The notes beneath the pieces are model-generated. The model saw only the letters and a program-made list of their open reading frames with translations. It did not search any database and had not been told where the DNA came from. From NCBI GenBank assembly GCA_963920665.1, contig OY987263.1, forward strand, positions 34,088,547-34,152,546: a stretch of 64,000 nucleotides of DNA, read 5' to 3'. This document shows positions 1-12,588 of this stretch, piece by piece. Position 1 is the stretch's first letter, and the number at the start of each line of letters is the position of its first letter. A program made the position numbers and the translations under genes. Source of the DNA: Straminergon stramineum (lineage: Eukaryota; Streptophyta; Bryopsida; Hypnales; Calliergonaceae).

Positions 1-1075
1 TTGATTTTGACATTTAAGGTGGAAAAGAAAATCCAATTTGTAACAAGTGATTTACAAATCTTCCCTTGTCAAAAGCTTTAGAAGGAAAGTTGAACCCTCA
101 AGGGTGGCTTGAGTTTAAGAGTGGAATAAGTCAGTTCCCACCTACACCACACTTGCATCATGTCATTTCTCACGTCATCCACCATGTGGTTCGAGGGTCG
201 ACCATGTGAGTTTGAGAGTGGATGAATGAATTTGGAAGGTGAATTTTCTATTGTTGCTCTCGTGTTTTGTCCATTTTGTCAATGAACACGGTCATCGGTA
301 GTCCTCATCATCTCTACATTGTGACGAATGGAAGCAACTTGATGGAGGGCTCAATTTGTTACTAATGGAGTTAATTTCTTGATTGACCATTAGAGAAAAA
401 AAGAATTCTAACCATGTGCATGGGGAGACAACATCAAGTCTCTTCATAGTGCATTGAAGACAATTTGATAAACAATACAAGAGAAACTCTCAACATTGAT
501 AGATTAAGGTAAATGAGCCCATTGCAAAGACAAGTGGGAGCAAGCCTATTGTGGACAAAATCGTAATAGTGGCGTACATTTAAGTTCCAAAATGTACACC
601 ACAAATATAATTTTGTCTACAATGGACTCACTTACCTAAGTACCTAGGAGGAGCACACGCAATGTTAGCATGCATTCTTAACATTCATAGAAATTACAGT
701 GTATATGCACACAAGCATATCTATACGTCAATGACATGGCTTAAGAATCCTTGCACTTTAGATGAAAACATAGTCATGCATCTAAAACCGTACCATTTTC
801 AATGAAATCCATGAATAAAATAAATATATAAGTGAAGTTCTTCGGGCCTTTTTACATGAGAAATTAGAGGCCATAATGGCAAATAAGTTTACTTACACTT
901 TCAATTTCCAATTCAAAGGAGAGAATGATATAGATGATACTTCTGTCCTCTATGACAATAAAAGTATTTAAATCTTCAAAATTGGAATTTGGGTCTAGCC
1001 CATCTAGAGAAGTGGGCTTAAAACTAGAAGTAAATTTCAAAGGACACTTGGGTCAAAGTGCTCATTGCCAATTGT
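1..1075. other. AT-rich intergenic sequence, no gene seen
   Basis: No ORF here has recognisable protein similarity or splice logic. The sequence is AT-rich with scattered short direct words. Nothing beyond background can be supported. Confidence 0.5.
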
Positions 1076-1079
1076 TTAA

Positions 1080-1680
1080 CCCCTAATGACCCAAGTGACT
1101 AATTTTTATTTACTACCCCTCTTTTTTGAGCATCTCATTCTCAAATTTTTGAGATTTTTAAAAATAAAATAAAATAAAATAATTATATATATATATATAT
1201 ATATATTGCAATTGTTGCCCACCTCAAAAGGGAAAGATTCAAGGAGCTCAAGGAGAAGACAAGTGTCCCATTCTTATTTTTTTTACAAATACCATTCTCA
1301 TTTTCGTGACCACCATGCATTGCTAGTTCCACTATGAATTGAAATGTTCATCCTTGGAATGTTTTGAAATTATACCCTCTTGTCTTTCATTTGAGCACAA
1401 AAGGTCATATTTTTAAAATATATTCTTTAATATATGCTCCTTCAAAGTGCACTACCCTATTTGGGAGTTGACCTCAATAAAACTTCAAACTTCAATATCT
1501 ACTAAACTATGCAGTCAAATAATCTAAATTTTTTAAGGTGTGTGCTCACTTTCAATGTGAACTTTAAGATCCTATGGTTACATTCTATTCAATCTCAAGG
1601 AAAAAATAAGCAAACAAATTACTCAAGTTCTTGGCAATTTCGGCCCATTTTGAAAGGATACCCCCCTTGGGTCATTAGGG
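1080..1680. mobile_element. TTAA-flanked MITE, ends CCCCTAATGACCCAAG
   Basis: Seen: the left end reads TTAA then CCCCTAATGACCCAAG (TTAA at 1076-1079). The right end reads CTTGGGTCATTAGGG then TTAA (1681-1684). The ends are inverted over about 16 bp with one base missing on the right. The body is about 600 bp, contains an (AT)n run near 1182-1206, and has no transposase. Known: a TTAA duplication with CCC termini is the piggyBac signature. Inferred: a non-autonomous element of that type. Confidence 0.72.
1182..1206. repeat. (AT)n microsatellite
   Basis: A run of alternating AT of about 24 bp inside the MITE at 1080-1680. A similar run lies at about 48690-48717. Confidence 0.9.
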
Positions 1681-2302
1681 TTAAAAAGAATTCACATATA
1701 AGATGGTCTTGTAAATACATTGAAATTGTAAATAGAACACTTTATGACCCCATCTCACTTCACTGCCTCTAATGGTCAACTTTTCAACAAATTATGGACC
1801 TTGAAAGGTTCTCTCTACAACTTCTCAATCCTAGTGACAAGAGGGCATCATTACTATAACAATATATGTACAACATGCAAAAATCAATTACTTTCCATTC
1901 TTAATAAAGATCAAGATGATGCAAGATCTCCCAAAATAGCGTATCCAAGAGAAGAAAAAATCTCCCCAAACATTACTCCATGGAAATAAATTTTAAGAGC
2001 CAATTCTCAAGAGCTAAAAATTAAAACTCATAGCTTCACTGTAAGTCTCTTTCACAATAAGTCTTGAAATGCCAAACCTTGGTTCACCTAGAATAAGAAA
2101 ATGGCAATCCTTTTTTGAAGTTTAATGCTATGGAGTCGAGAGCCTATTTTGGCTAGATCCAACTCATATGCATTGTCCCAACTATTATTTTGTAAAGAAT
2201 ATGAAAAAAGTAACATTGAATTATGATTTTATCTTATTTGGTTTTAGTAGAATCTGTCTTCTTCAAATTCTAGGGTGTCCAAAGTGTAAAGCATATTAAA
2301 TT

Positions 2303-3193
2303 ACTTATTGTACAGTTCCTAGCAACTCTCAATCATCCACCCTATTTTGCCATTTTGAAGAAAATTGCAGAATGTATTGTATGATTAACATTTTTTGTCT
2401 TGCATAATTCTAATTCATTTCTTACCCAATTCTGATCAAGAATACCAAATTGGGATTTTAGAAACCCAAAACTCCATTTTGGGTGAAGTGTTTCATCAAA
2501 TTTCAATGTTTTTATACAATAATTCATTGAAAAACATTGATGATGAAGTTTTTAAACTCGATTGTGGCAATATGTAGGAAACATCCATACACACATATTT
2601 CCTTCAAGAAGCATTTCAAAAAAGTTTAGAATTTCCTCACAAAGGTTTCAAAAGTTGAAGTGACAATGTCCAAATTTTGAAAAATAAATATTTCTTTACT
2701 CAAATTAGATTTTGCTATTTGACCTTCATATTGTCACCAGTTTTGTACATGTGACCATGAAGGTACGATTTCTTAGCTAAAATCTAATTTCAATTAATAA
2801 AGAAATATCTATTTTTCAAAATTTGGACATTTTCACCTCAACTTTTGAAACCTTTGTGAGGAAATTCTAAAACTTTTTGGAAATGCTTATTGAAAGAAAC
2901 ATGTGCGTATCGATGTTTCCTACATATTGCTTCAATCGAAGTAAAAAAATTCATCACCAATAGTTTTGAATCAATTATCATGTAAAACTATGAATTTTAA
3001 ATAAAATAATTCACCGAAACTGGAGTTTTGCTTTTTCAAAATCCAAATTTGGTGTGTTTGTTTTGAATTGCATAAGAATTGAATGTTGACTATGCAAGAC
3101 AAAAAAATGTCAATCATATTATATATTATGCACAATTCTTTTGAATGGCCGAATAGGGTGCACGATTCAGAGTTGCCAGGTATTGTACATTGG
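2303..3193. repeat. Large foldback (palindromic) element upstream of the lipase gene
   Basis: The left half (about 2303-2735) is an inverted, diverged copy of the right half (about 2760-3193), with only a short spacer near 2749. Matched landmarks are CACCCTATT at 2338 with AATAGGGTG ending at 3160, GTCTTGCATA near 2397 with its complement near 3090, and GGAAACATC near 2577 with GATGTTTCC near 2915. Outside these, the match continues through CCTRGCAACTCT on both sides. No coding capacity. A transcript across it would fold into a hairpin of roughly 400 bp. It ends less than 400 bp before the lipase start codon. Confidence 0.85.
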
Positions 3194-3289
3194 GAATGGG
3201 TGCTGCCCCACTTGACCGGATCTACGTTGAGTTCCAGCAATTTCCGCCCAATTGCTGAAATTCCACGTGGAGCCACCTCAGCACTTTGA

Positions 3290-3571
3290 ATGTCTGCACG
3301 GTGGACAACTGGGAACGCCGTCCATTGCGCGACGAAGGCGACGGCGTCACCCGCCGTCGACCCGGTCGCCGTCCACCAAGACAGCCTCCGTCCCGATTCT
3401 CTTCTTGTAGCTTGTTGCTCTTCTCCAGCTCCTGTCCATTTGCTAGTCCCCCCCCTTGAATTCCCCGCTTCAAATCTCTCCCCTCGTGCATTTGCAGATT
3501 CTCTCAGCTTGTGGTAAATCACTTTCAAGTGCAGCTGTGATTGAAACTACTTCTTTATTTCGGTCAGGGTG
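3290..3571 (+). promoter_or_regulatory. GC-rich 5' leader/promoter-proximal region of the lipase gene
   Basis: Base composition rises sharply at about 3170, ahead of the first ATG at 3572, as expected for a promoter-proximal and 5' UTR region. Several ORFs on both strands here have no support and overlap the leader. No clear TATA box was identified. The transcription start cannot be placed from sequence alone. Confidence 0.4.
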
Positions 3572-6500
3572 ATGCAGAGGCTTGCAGATACCGTTTTAGG
3601 GAACGCCAAAGAGTGAGTGTCCATCACTTCATGGTTTATTGCAAGTGGTGTGTGTATGGTCGTTTTCATGAGTTTTGCGAGCTCAATTTTGATAGTCTTT
3701 GGTGATTTACCCTACTTCGCACTTCAAGGAGGATGGCACTGGAATGTGATCAGGGCAGTCATGAAAGATCTGCGGAATTTGTTTTGCTGTAACGGCGAGG
3801 AATAGAACGAGTTTTTGTTTTGGAAGAGGAGTTGGGTTTTGAAAGATCGTATTATTGTTTGTCATTCTCTTCGATCGATGTGGATTCTTCTACACTTTTG
3901 CAATCTGCCCATTACGTCAGAATCCTTTTGCCTCGATTCTTGGGGATTTAGTAGGTGATTTTTTCTCTGAATATTGGAATCTGAGTGGTAGATTCAGAGG
4001 TCGTGATATTGTGGTATTTCTTATGAATGCTCGTGAAATTCGGAAGGTGCCCTAGGATGTTGGTTCATTATGAGGTTGCTGAGTGCTGTGAGTGGATGAT
4101 TGTCCAGAAAGGGGATTGACAATGGTGTCTTTGAAACTGCAGGTCAATCAAGACATTCACACAAGAGTCGTTTCAGAACGCAGTTCGGGCGATCAATGGC
4201 TTTTCATTGTTGGTACTCACATTCTGTCCAGGGGAAGGCCCGGCATTGGATGGAATCGAGTCGCATTCCGCATTTCGAGGCCCTCGCATGCCGCGGTGGA
4301 TGGAGGAGTACGTTTTCAGTAACTATAAATCTTCATGTCCTTGCACACTTTCTTCGTCTTTTTTTTTTGTGTGTGTCATGAGGTTCTCGATCACATGACT
4401 GAAGGTGGAATGTGTGATGTGCAGGGGAGTGTCGTCATTTAACACGTTTGTAACCAAGTATGACACTGACAGTGTATCAGACAGTGAAGGTGAATATGAA
4501 TCCAGGGTTGAAGAGCATGATACCTCGGCTCCACCCTCTCCCTGCTCCGAAACTTCCCGTTTGTCACGAACTAGTAGCTCAGGAAGACGCCACCAGCGAA
4601 ATAAGACGCTGTTGCAGCGCTTACTGTTGTGGATGTTATGGCCACTATGGCTTTGGTGTCGCATTTGGTACGTTGGCTCTCTCAGTCTCATGTTTGCTGT
4701 GACTTTCTCTTCAACTTTTCTCTTGAAGATAGGATACTACCGGGTTTAGGAATAGGAAACTCATTTTGCAATTCTAAGGTAGAGGATATCAGAACCCCGT
4801 CTCCTACACTGACCCCTGTTATCGACAGTAATGCATCTATTCATATACTTGGTTGGACGTAGAAGCGGGTGGTGTAAGCTTGACTTCGCTAAATGTCTAT
4901 AGCCACTGATCATTGAATGGAAATGGGATTGTCTACTGTCGCTTATAATGGTCTACAACCTCCCGCTTTGAGAATGGATAAGAAATTCTTCCGTAGTGAT
5001 AAATATTTGATCTCAAGAGAGTTTGGTTGCTGTACCCAAAGTCATCCCTCTAGTGAGCCCTATACTTATCTCCCAATGAAAGCACATCCTATGCATTGGT
5101 TCGAATGCTTGAAGGGACGCAAATAGTATGTTCTATTTTAGTGTAATTTCCGTCACTTGGGGTCTCATGGTTGTGCTAGGGCTAGTCGTTAACCTTGAAA
5201 TTTCTATGAGATTACGGCTTTGAAATTGTTGCTGATTGGTTGAAGTGGCAGGCGTTCAGATAATCAGGGATCAGACCGACTGCAGGGTATTCCAGAAACT
5301 CGCAGTTCTCACTCGGGGGGCTTCAGAAAGTTTGCTCGCCGTCTCAGTGGGAGCAGAGAATTCGCAGTGCCCAAGGCTCTAGGTGATCGCAGGCGCGGCA
5401 TCATTGAGGTACATTCTGTCCCCAAAAGCGCAAGTAGAATGGTAAGAGTGTCCCACGGACCATGGGTTTTAATTTGAGATCTTCTGTCCATAGAAGAAGC
5501 TTCTTCTCCTCTTATGTCCGTTCATTTGACGCAATTTTTTTTATTTTTTAGGATTTGCAACTTGTGATGGAGCTTCTCATAGAGCGCGTGTTTGAAGTGG
5601 TGCATAACATTGTCCACCATGTTCTCTCGCCATTCAATACGCTGAGAGAATTTCTTCATTGGGCTTTCTTTCGTGATACGAGCTACGATGATGACACAGA
5701 CCTCGCTCACATGGCCACTTTAGGTGACTCAGACCCGCATCCTCAAGAGAAGAGGGAGGTTCCACAACAGTCTCTGAATACAGATAATCGCACATGTCAG
5801 GATATCATCACAAGATTGGGGTTAGTTCCTTCTTCCCTGGATAGCGTATTTCGCTTAGATAATGGCCTTCATATGCTACTCTTTGGCCTCGTTATTTTTA
5901 ATCAGAAAATTGACGAGTAGTTGACTGTTAGTACTGTTACTGGTCTGCAAGCACTGCTACTCCAAAGTCATCATGTGTATTGTGAAGTACAGTGAATTAC
6001 AAACAGGGGTTCTTGTATTTTTTGATGCATCTTGCAGGTATCCGTATGAGGCATATCGTGTCACAACAGGAGATGGTTATGTCCTCCTGCTTGAGAGGGT
6101 TCCGAGGTAAAATCATCGCACCAGGAGCAGATCGATTATGTCTGTCTAGATCATCATGTTGATGTTACTAGGATAGAAGTCAGTTTGACTTGTATCTGGT
6201 TTATAATCAGTCCAGGCAATGCATCATGTTGTCACCTTATATTGAATAATTTTTTTCAGTGGCCTATCGTAAGGACTTATAATGGAAGGCGATTAATGCA
6301 TCAATGCAATCATGAGAGACATGAGACCATGTTAGGTTCTTATGATGTTATTTCTCTTGCAGGCGGGACTCTCGAAAGGCAGTTTTTCTACAACATGGAA
6401 TGTTTGATTCTTCACTCGGGTGAGCAGCATCTAAATTATTGTGAATTCCTTTGTTATAGATTCCTTATCGACTTTAGGTTCTTGAAGATAAGCCAGCATA

Positions 6501-8439
6501 ACTGCTGAAAACCTGGAAATAAGAAAATCTTCCTTGCTTCATGCTCACTATATTCTGTTTTGTCACAGGTGGGTCTCTAATGGAGTCGTTGGATCCCAAG
6601 CCTTTGCAGCTTTTGACCAAGGTAACAAATATGGTTTACGGGAAATCTCTTGCTGATGTTGTGAAAACGTCTGCAACCCTCTGGTTTCTGAAAGCTCTTC
6701 TGTGATATCAATCTCATGATTTGGAAAATCAGTTTGCGTCAGAAATTGGTGAAATTCCTTCAGAAATGAGTTGCGGTTGTCACTGAAAGAGGGGAGGATA
6801 TTGTGAGAGTGAAAAAGGTGCAAGTCAACTTGACTTCCCTTCCTATCGCAAGTTTGTTCCTAAGTTTCTGATGGAAAGCTGATATGTAATTTTCTGTACA
6901 GGTTACGATGTATATCTGGGCAATTTGCGGGGTCTAGCATCAAGGGAACATGTGGATAAGCACATCTCATCTCAAAAGTAAGGTTTAGGCCAGCTTGCCA
7001 TATCGTAGATGTCCATTCTTTCCAAGTCGTTGAGCTATGGAGCTTTTGAGGTCACTTCCAGTACACAACAAAGTCCTTATTCGGTCAGGGTGAACAGTTC
7101 AGCTGCGTCACAAAAATTTATACTATTTTACGAGTATGTCCTTAGGTGATATATTCTTTCTGCTACACCAAATTCCCTCCATCAGAGGTTTTCCATAGAA
7201 AGTCGCTACGTAAAACCCTGCCAGAGTGTAATGCATTTCCTAGAGCACCTCTGACGGGTTCGTTCACAATTGAGATAGGCGGACAAATGCTCCCGTTGTT
7301 CTTGTGGTGTTGGTAACCATATGCCGAACTTGTACAGGTACTGGAACTTTTCCCTAAACGAGCATGGCACACAAGACATTCCAGCCATGATCACCAAGAT
7401 ACATGAATTAAAAATGCTGGAGCTACCATCTCATTCAACGACAAAGAATGGCGAAATTTCGAAATCTGTGGATTACGATCCCATGGAGCTCCCTTACAGA
7501 TTGTGCGGGGTAGCCCACAGCATGGGTGGTGCTGCAATGTTGATGTACGTGGTGACCAAACGCCTGGCAAACCAACCCCACTACCTGTCAAGATTAATCC
7601 TCCTTTCTCCAGCTGGATTTCACAACGTTGCCCCCTTCTCTATCAAGGTCTGTCAGTACGTGATCCCATTTGTTGCTTCTTTTCTGTGTCTGTTCATGCC
7701 GGGTCTCTACATCCCCACCCGGTTCTTTCGAGGTCTTTTCAACAAATTATCCAGGGACTTCCAGAACTATCCTGCATTGGGAGGCTTAGCCCAAGCCGTA
7801 CTGACCTACCTTATCGGTGGAGATAGCTCCAATTGGGTGGGCGCCATTGGAGTTTCTCACTACAATATCAACAACATGCCTGGGCTGGCGGTCCGCGTTG
7901 CTGTGCATTTTTGCCAGATGATGCGAGCCAACCGCTTTATCATGTATGATTTCGGCAGCAAGGAACTGAATCTCAAGGCCTATGGGACTCCTTCTCCACT
8001 CGATATTGGTGCGAACTACAGTGTGATTGATATTCCTGTGGATGTAGTGGCTGGGCGCAAGGACAAGCTCATTCCCCCCGCCGTGGTGAAGAGACACTTT
8101 GACATGTTGAAAGCTGCAGGTTGCCAAGCCTCTTTCGCCGAGTTTGAGTTTGCTCACTTGGATTTCACTTTTGCTAACCGTGAAGAGCTCATGGCCTACG
8201 TCACCTCTCGTCTGTCCCTTGTGGCACCTGTTCCTGGAAACATTATTGAGCCTTTGGAAGAAACCCAAAGCTCAACGAAGCTCACTGCGGTGCTGTCTTC
8301 GCGCAATTCCTTCAGAGAGAGACGCAATGGCCGCAATGCTTTGATTGGGGAGATGCAGGACAGGTCTATTTCAGAAGAGTCGCCAGAAACGATTCACTTC
8401 GTGAGATCTCCTTCAAACTTGAAGCTGAAATCTACTTGA
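3572..8439 (+). CDS. Alpha/beta-hydrolase lipase (plant At1g73920/At1g18460-like), 10 exons
   Basis: Predicted acyl-ester hydrolase of the acid/triacylglycerol lipase-related family. Exons: 3572-3612, 4143-4307, 4425-4667, 5252-5408, 5552-5820, 6038-6106, 6363-6419, 6569-6621, 6902-6977, 7338-8439. All introns are GT/AG, all phases agree, and the sum gives 743 residues, slightly longer than the roughly 700 recalled for the Arabidopsis proteins. The N-terminus starts MQRLADTVLGNAKESIKTFT and contains FRGPRMPRWMEE, both matching that family. A Ser-rich acidic stretch and a hydrophobic Leu/Trp segment (end of exon 3) follow. The hydrolase core has QHGMFDSS, YDVYLGNLRG, the nucleophile elbow AHSMGG (Ser438), Asp619 in AGRKDK and His650 in FAHLDFTF, a complete Ser-Asp-His triad. 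GHSMGG-type elbows replace strict GxSxG in many relatives. Substrate and compartment are not shown by the sequence; the hydrophobic N-terminal segment suggests membrane association. A foldback element ends shortly upstream. Confidence 0.93.
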
Positions 8440-9350
8440 GGGTACTCTCGTTCTCTCAAATTCTTACTCTCTAGGTGCCAACCTACATGCAGCTTGTTAA
8501 GTTCTTTTCAAGGGAAAACAGATGTGGAGAGCTTGTACAAGTATTGGTTCAGAAAGCATGTAGATATATATTTTGCTTGTACTATAGAGAATCCGGAGTA
8601 GAAACCTGGATACTAAAGGGTTTCTTTCCTTCAGGTCCAATGAACTTTTTTTTTTTAAAGACGCGAGGGTCCTCTATACGTTAGGTAGGGTTTCATGATT
8701 TCCGTAGGTCCTCCCGCCAGGTATAGTCTCCCATATTTTCTTAGTTCATTGTTTTGAGCAGGTGTGAGGTTATGCAGATTTCAGCATCCAAGAGGAATTT
8801 TTGACCAGGTACTGTGTACTGTAATCTTATATTTTTGGGTCCCCTATGTAGTGCGGTGCAGCAAGTGGTCAAAGAGGTCACGTTGGGAGACGGCATAGTA
8901 ACCATTCGATCGCCTAAATCCTTCATTACCAACGAAATCATTTTATGAATTTTCAGTTTTCAAGGTATTAGAAACAGCTAAATATTCATTTTTGAGTCGG
9001 AAATGTGCCATCGTTACTTATTCTGCCTTGCTTCTTGTTGTTTCATTATTTCATGTTGAGGGATTGATTTTAGTCTAATGTCAACCTCTCCACTCTACTC
9101 ATTTTGAATAATCAATGGATTAACCTTAGAAGGACGGTGAGGACTAAAATGGTCAAGCAGTTTTTTTTCATATTGAAGAACAGATGATTCTCATTCAAAT
9201 TTTAGTGTGCGAATTTATCAATGTTTTATCCACTGCATTAAGTTCCAAGTCATATTAGTTTTTCCTGATTCAAATGGTGTATTTCAATACTTTGAGCTTT
9301 TTTTCCTTAAAACTTGATTGTGATTCAAATTGATTTCCTTTCAAGCAAGT
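8440..9350. other. 3' flank of the lipase gene
   Basis: Follows the TGA at 8437-8439. Intermediate GC content declines gradually, consistent with a 3' UTR and former low-copy flank. No convincing AATAAA signal and no second gene was recognised. Confidence 0.35.
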
Positions 9351-12016
9351 CTAACAGAATGAAGCTTGAGTCTTCTAAGAGTCATTAGGAGGAAGATAGA
9401 TGTAGCCTTTGAATTTTGTTGGCAAAATAAATTATGGTATGAATAGAATCTAGACATCAGATCTTCATTTTTCCAAGTTTTTGTTTTTTTCCCATCTGCA
9501 CTAGAATTCATTTGGAGCCTTATGCAATGTTCATGAAGCATTGAGTCATCATATTAGTTGCATAGTTGAAAAATAGAAAAAATTTGATTTTTTTATATAC
9601 TTGGATGTACTTCATCCATTTTTTATAGCTCCATAGTAAGCTCTTGAAAATATTAATAATCTATCTTGTAGATGTTGGCTTTCTTAGGGATTAATTCTCA
9701 TCTTCTCCTATATATAAATTTGAAAAATTCCTAAAAATCAGCATTTCAATGAAGTTTGAGGTTTGAGGAGCTATAACCATGCTTCTAAATATACAATGAA
9801 ATTGAATTTTTACTAAAATTTACTTCTATTATGAAAATTTAATATTTTAAAAGGATATTTATATTTGATAAGAATTCTCTTCACTTTAGTCAAAATTCAT
9901 GATTATTTGAAATATTTATGACATATATTAGAAATGTGATTTCATCTATAGAATTAATAAAACCAAAAAATTCCACTTACAAATACCATACTTTACTAGT
10001 AGCTTAGGCACTCAAGTTCCTAATATTTTATTAAAGTTCAAAAAGAAGATTAGGCAAGATTGAAATTTATTTTGTACTATTTAGGCAACCAATCAAAATT
10101 GTACAAGATGTAGGCATTTGGTTAGGTTTAGATAATTCATTTAATGGTTTCAAAGAAGATAAGAGGTTATTTGTTCATAAATGTATAGAATATTGAGATG
10201 TAATTGCCAAAAATGACCATCATGTGTCTGTAGAGAAGGATATCATGATTCTTCCTCAATCAATAGCAATTTCCAAATAATGGGTGAGATAGAGGAATAA
10301 TTTATTAAAAAATTAAGTAGGAATTATTATAATTATTTTCTACCAAAGTTGATAGTAAGGTACAGTAGTGGAGAAATTGAAAATACCGAATGGTGGATTT
10401 TGAGGTGTGATTTTATAATCATAAACTCTGGCCTTTATAGGTTAATACCCATGTTTCATTGTCAATTTTTTTTCTTTCATTGTAACATTATTCAACTATA
10501 GAACGTGGTGTCTTTTGAGGCAATGCTATACAAGGTCATTTAAGCAAAAGAATATTGTTATTTTTTTTCATTTTATTTGATGGCATGGTTGAATTCTTTC
10601 TCAAGCTCTTTACCCTTATCATTTTTCTTTAGTTTTGTCCATTGTTCAATGCCAAATTGTCCTAGAGCTTCATCTTCACATTGAATTTTAACACCTCATT
10701 TTAAAAAAATATTCTATTTCTTAGAGATGATTATAGGAATTATGAAACATAAAGAACATGGTATTAATTTGACACCTCTATTTTATTTTTGGATGCCACT
10801 TCTAATTTTGGGATGTCAAAGTCACTGACAAAAAAATTGGGCATCCACTACTCCTACTTTCAACTTATAAGACAACTTATAATCTTAATTATTAAAGAAA
10901 AATGATCCATTTCATTTCAAATTTTCTACTACAAACCACCACGTATGATCATTTGGAAATATGACATATACATAGATGTGCTTAGTTTCTTGACATATGA
11001 GTAGAAATTATCAATAATTACAAACACAAAATGCAACAACCCTTCATAGCTAACTTCTTAACTTTTACTTTTTAAGTCCTTTATATTAAAGATAACTTAT
11101 AGTTAACATATGATTTCATCTTTGGAAAATAAAATAAAATGATTCCAATAATAAAATTTGATAGAAAATAAGAGACTTTGAGATTGATCACATAGGTATC
11201 GCTCCATCCTTCAAGGGTGCAACATAGACAAAAATATTGGAACTTATAAATGAGTGGACAATTATGTTCACCTCCAATATTACTTTTCAAGAAAGAATCT
11301 AATGATAAACAATCTTCTAAGGTAGTGTTTGGAAATGGAGGGTTGCTTTTATGTGAGCCTAGAACTTGAGTCTATGAGCCTAGAAGTCTATACACCTATG
11401 TTATAGGTGCTTATATAATAGAAACCTTCCATAATTATAGTGTAGCTATATGATAGACACTTATATCATAGGTAATTATGTTATAAGCACCTTCTATGGT
11501 TGTAGTAGATCCACTTATACATAGGTCAAAAGCTAACATGCTCACATTTTTATACTCACTCACTATCAACGTTCTTTGAAAATGTGATATAAATGCTCTA
11601 AACTCAAACAATCTTCAAATATGAAAATCCAAACTCTATGGTATATTTGATGAAATGAAGACTCTTCCATTATTGAAATGAAGCATCTTGAGTGCAATCT
11701 CTTGTATAGGTCTAGTGGATATGGTCCTTGAAAATTTATTAATGTACCAAAATCAAGTGATCAAACAAGTAACAACTTTGAAAGACAAGAAGTAAAAAAC
11801 TTGAGACTCTTGAGTAAAGCTGTCTATGTTGCAATATTGGAAGGTCCTAAACCCAACTATCCAATTGAAGTGCACTTTTGTTGCAACCTTGACTTCATAT
11901 GCAACTCATACAATCCAACTAATCACCAAAATTATTTGTACAAGACAACCTACCCACTCCAACATCGATATTATTTCACATAAGACATTATGTAGATAAA
12001 AAAAGCCCACCTTCTT
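9351..12016. other. AT-rich intergenic desert
   Basis: Long AT-rich stretch with only short ORFs lacking any recognised motif. The stretch 11380-11500 contains loosely repeated words on the theme TATATCATAGGTGCTTATG, a degenerate local repeat. Nothing else can be supported. Confidence 0.45.
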
Positions 12017-12020
12017 TGAA

Positions 12021-12584
12021 CCCCTCAACGTCTAGATTCATCTCCAGAATTGACAATCTGAGAAAAATCATTATAAAGTGCTACTTGAAAGCATATTTTG
12101 GAATTGAAATACAAATAAAAGTTGTAGATTTTGATTTGTGGATTCCATATGTATGGTGAGATTCACCAATGCTATCACCAATCTTTTTTTTATAAATTTT
12201 GAAAGAGAAATTTTAAAATTCCTTCAAAATTCGATTGCAAGTAAAATATTATCATTTTTGGAGTAAAATTTGTTGGAATAGATTTGAAGTGAGGTTTTCT
12301 TTACATGCTGATTTTTGGAAATTTTTATGTTCTTAGCAACTATGACCTCATTTTAGCTAATCCAATTTTGAACTAAAGTCAATGCAATTTGACCACTTGA
12401 TATACTTGCACATTTATAAGTTTAGAAAAATATAAATTATACCAAATCCAAACCTTAGATAGGATAAAAACTTGATAATGTATCTTCACAAATTAAAATA
12501 ACTTTCATCTAAGTAGTTAGGAGGATAAAACTGGAGTTTCAATCTATTCATTGTCCAGAAAATGGACGTCGACACGTATAGGGG
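12021..12584. mobile_element. TTAA-type MITE, family 1, copy A
   Basis: Direct-orientation copy of the 28571-29137 element. Shared landmarks include TAGATTCATCTCC near the left end, TTACAAATRAAAGTTGTAG-like text, CTATGACCTCA, and ATGGACG near the right end. The right end reads TATAGGGG then TTAA (12585-12588). The left flank is TGAA (12017-12020), a one-base decay of TTAA. No coding capacity. It shares its right TTAA with the next copy, so the two are head to tail. Confidence 0.8.
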
Positions 12585-12588
12585 TTAA

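Noticed and set aside
2971..3528. 185-codon minus-strand ORF overlapping the lipase leader
   Set aside because: It runs through the foldback element into the 5' leader, has no domain, and is antisense to a well-supported gene.
5090..5115. GGTTCGAATGC resembling a tRNA T-loop
   Set aside because: No matching acceptor, D or anticodon arms around it; it lies in lipase intron 3.
7786..8268. 160-codon minus-strand ORF
   Set aside because: Antisense shadow of the conserved lipase last exon.
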